NCBI GenBank assembly: GCA_020432595.1
Contig: JAGQGA010000330.1
Coordinates: 1 to 6,326 of the forward strand
Direction of reading: 5' to 3'
Length of the DNA: 6,326 nt
Source: Anaerolineales bacterium
Lineage (GTDB): Bacteria; Chloroflexota; Anaerolineae; Promineifilales; Promineifilaceae
The notes beneath the pieces are model-generated. The model saw only the letters and a list, made by a program, of their open reading frames with translations, had not been told where the DNA came from and searched no databases. The translations under genes and the position numbers were made by a program. Positions 5,574 to 6,326 of this stretch are shown here, piece after piece. Within the stretch, counting starts at the first letter, position 1. Each line of letters opens with the position of its first letter.

Positions 5574-5870
5574 TTATGGATTGTCTTGTAGCCAAAATTC
5601 GTATAAAGCGGCCCAGCTAATATAATCGGCATTGTCACCAAGCTGGCCTGATTGGAACAAGTTATAGAAAACTGCACTTGGCATTTGATACTGCTTCTCA
5701 AAAGCTTGAAGTTGTTGTGACAGATCGCTTTCTTTGATCACAAATGTTTTGTCTGTGGGCGCAGTGATAACAATAACTTTGAGATTAGCATGAGGGTCAA
5801 TGCCTGTAGGCTGTTTTTTTAAGCGAATGAGGCCGTTACCTTCATAAGTTGCTTCCAAGAGTTCAGACAT
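5574..5870 (-). CDS. Small protein, putative antitoxin of a type II toxin-antitoxin pair
   Basis: A 98-residue soluble protein. The N-terminal part (about 4-35, LLEATYEGNGLIRLKKQP...LKVIVI) is a short beta-rich segment of the AF2212-like antitoxin kind ('x-x-x-A-x-Y-E-x-G-x-[LI]-x-[LP]'). The C-terminal part (about 58-95) has the pattern F-E-K-Q-Y-Q-M-P-S..FY.LFQSGQLGD..DYISWAALYEFW, which I associate with antitoxins and orphan small proteins in Chloroflexota and cyanobacteria. The start is well supported: GGAGAA (5882-5877) lies six bases before the ATG. A possible toxin remnant follows 15 bases after the stop, so this may now be an orphan antitoxin. The family assignment is by pattern only; that the ORF is a real gene is much surer than its role. 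Confidence 0.6.
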   Translation of the reverse strand: MSELLEATYEGNGLIRLKKQPTGIDPHANLKVIVITAPTDKTFVIKESDLSQQLQAFEKQYQMPSAVFYNLFQSGQLGDNADYISWAALYEFWLQDNP

Positions 5871-5876
5871 CGTATG

Positions 5877-5882
5877 TTCTCC
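5877..5882 (-). promoter_or_regulatory. Ribosome binding site GGAGAA of the putative antitoxin
   Basis: GGAGAA on the minus strand with a six-base spacer to the ATG at 5870. This makes the 98-residue frame a credible gene. Confidence 0.6.
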
Positions 5883-5944
5883 ATGAGGATCATTTTTTTG
5901 TTCCTACCGATACTATTTTAGCTGAGCCGTCAAGTGGGCGCAGC

Positions 5945-5948
5945 AGGA
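5945..5948 (+). promoter_or_regulatory. Ribosome binding site of the S9 peptidase gene
   Basis: AGGA eight bases before the ATG at 5957. A further AAGGA at 5951-5955 is too close to the start to be the main site. Confidence 0.5.
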
Positions 5949-5956
5949 AAAAGGAT

Positions 5957-6326
5957 ATGATCGAATTACGTGCAGTTGAACCGGATGATTTGTTTAAGCT
6001 GAAGTTTTTGCAGGGGGCGGCGTGGGGGCAAAACGGCCGTTTTGTCGCCTACACCCTCACCCACTACGATGCCGAAAGCGACAGCGACGTGGGCTGTTTG
6101 TGGCTGGTTGATGTGGACACAGGTGAACAGAAGCAGTTGACCTATGGCAACGACAGCAGCCCGGCCTGGTCGCCGGACGGCCAGACACTTGCTTTTGTAG
6201 GCAAACGAGGAGAGACCAAGCCGCAAATTTACCTGCTGCCGCTGGCGGGTGGCGAGGCGCAGCAGTTGACCAACCTGCCGCAAGGGGTGGCCGGTAAACC
6301 TGTCTGGTCGCCCGACGGCACACAAA
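5957..6326 (+). CDS. S9-family (acylaminoacyl-peptidase type) peptidase, N-terminal propeller (3' truncated)
   Basis: The frame opens at ATG 5957 and runs off the window after 123 complete codons. It starts MIELRAVEPDDLFKLKFLQG, then shows beta-propeller blades of WD40/TolB-like form: a first blade with GQNGRFVAYTLT (25-36), LWLVDVDTGEQKQLT (48-62), a second blade with SPAWSPDGQTLAFVGKRG (67-84) and IYLLPLAGGEAQQLT (90-104), then a third WSPDG near the edge. This order, with 'DL..L+F' at the front, is typical of the N-terminal propeller of prolyl-oligopeptidase family S9C enzymes, whose catalytic alpha/beta-hydrolase domain is C-terminal and outside the window. No signal peptide is seen, so a cytoplasmic peptidase acting on short peptides is likely. 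A TolB-like propeller without a hydrolase domain is the alternative. The gene is divergent from the putative antitoxin. Copy 5 of the palindrome lies inside it. Confidence 0.82.
   Translation, partial: MIELRAVEPDDLFKLKFLQGAAWGQNGRFVAYTLTHYDAESDSDVGCLWLVDVDTGEQKQLTYGNDSSPAWSPDGQTLAFVGKRGETKPQIYLLPLAGGEAQQLTNLPQGVAGKPVWSPDGTQ
6029..6044. repeat. 16-base palindrome containing AACGGCCGTT (copy 5)
   Basis: CAAAACGGCCGTTTTG is a perfect palindrome with the decamer at 6032-6041. It encodes Gln-Asn-Gly-Arg-Phe, a different reading frame from the Thr-Ala-Val of the other copies. Confidence 0.65.

Noticed and set aside
5883..5940. TTGACG on the minus strand as the -35 box of the antitoxin promoter
   Set aside because: The AT-rich box TAAAAT is only seven bases away, and nothing like a -10 is found at 16-18 bases.
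5966..6325. Minus-strand open frames at the right edge
   Set aside because: They are antisense to the S9 peptidase propeller, whose repeated WSPDG motifs and ribosome binding site identify the real gene.

Overview
The window is a bacterial chromosomal segment of roughly balanced base composition. Gene style (an ECF sigma factor with a large membrane-anchored partner, an S9-type peptidase, many short repeats) suggests an environmental bacterium, possibly Chloroflexota. That assignment is inference; there is no rRNA or marker gene to prove it.

The standout is a selenoprotein gene at 375-1157 (+). Its reading frame is interrupted by a TGA at 894-896, but homology to the PrdB/GrdB (D-proline/glycine reductase selenoprotein B) family runs straight through that codon, giving a Sec-Pro-Leu-Cys redox motif. 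A hairpin with a GGU apical loop follows at the distance expected of a bacterial SECIS element. Conventional gene calling would split this gene into a 'truncated' protein and a small orphan ORF. Its leader carries direct and inverted repeats that overlap the Shine-Dalgarno.

Layout: 1-243 (+) is the C-terminal part of a response-regulator receiver domain. Positions 244-374 form the leader of the selenoprotein gene. A symmetrical terminator at 1161-1195 separates that gene from a convergent minus-strand operon. This operon is an ECF sigma factor (3206-3796) translationally coupled through a 4-base ATGA overlap to a 664-aa single-pass membrane protein (1215-3209), likely its anti-sigma factor/sensor. 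Positions 3797-4036 are intergenic and contain a long hairpin made of heptamer repeats. An amidase-signature hydrolase follows at 4037-5449 (+). The same heptamer recurs at its stop codon. Next come a minus-strand putative antitoxin (5574-5870) and what looks like a broken toxin remnant behind it (5472-5558). The window ends inside the N-terminal beta-propeller of an S9-family peptidase (5957 to the end, +).

A palindromic decamer, AACGGCCGTT, occurs four times exactly and once with a single mismatch, always inside genes and in two different reading frames. It behaves like a genome-wide DNA-level motif, comparable in kind to the HIP1 octamer of cyanobacteria. The genes do not form one pathway; the window is a set of independent small units.
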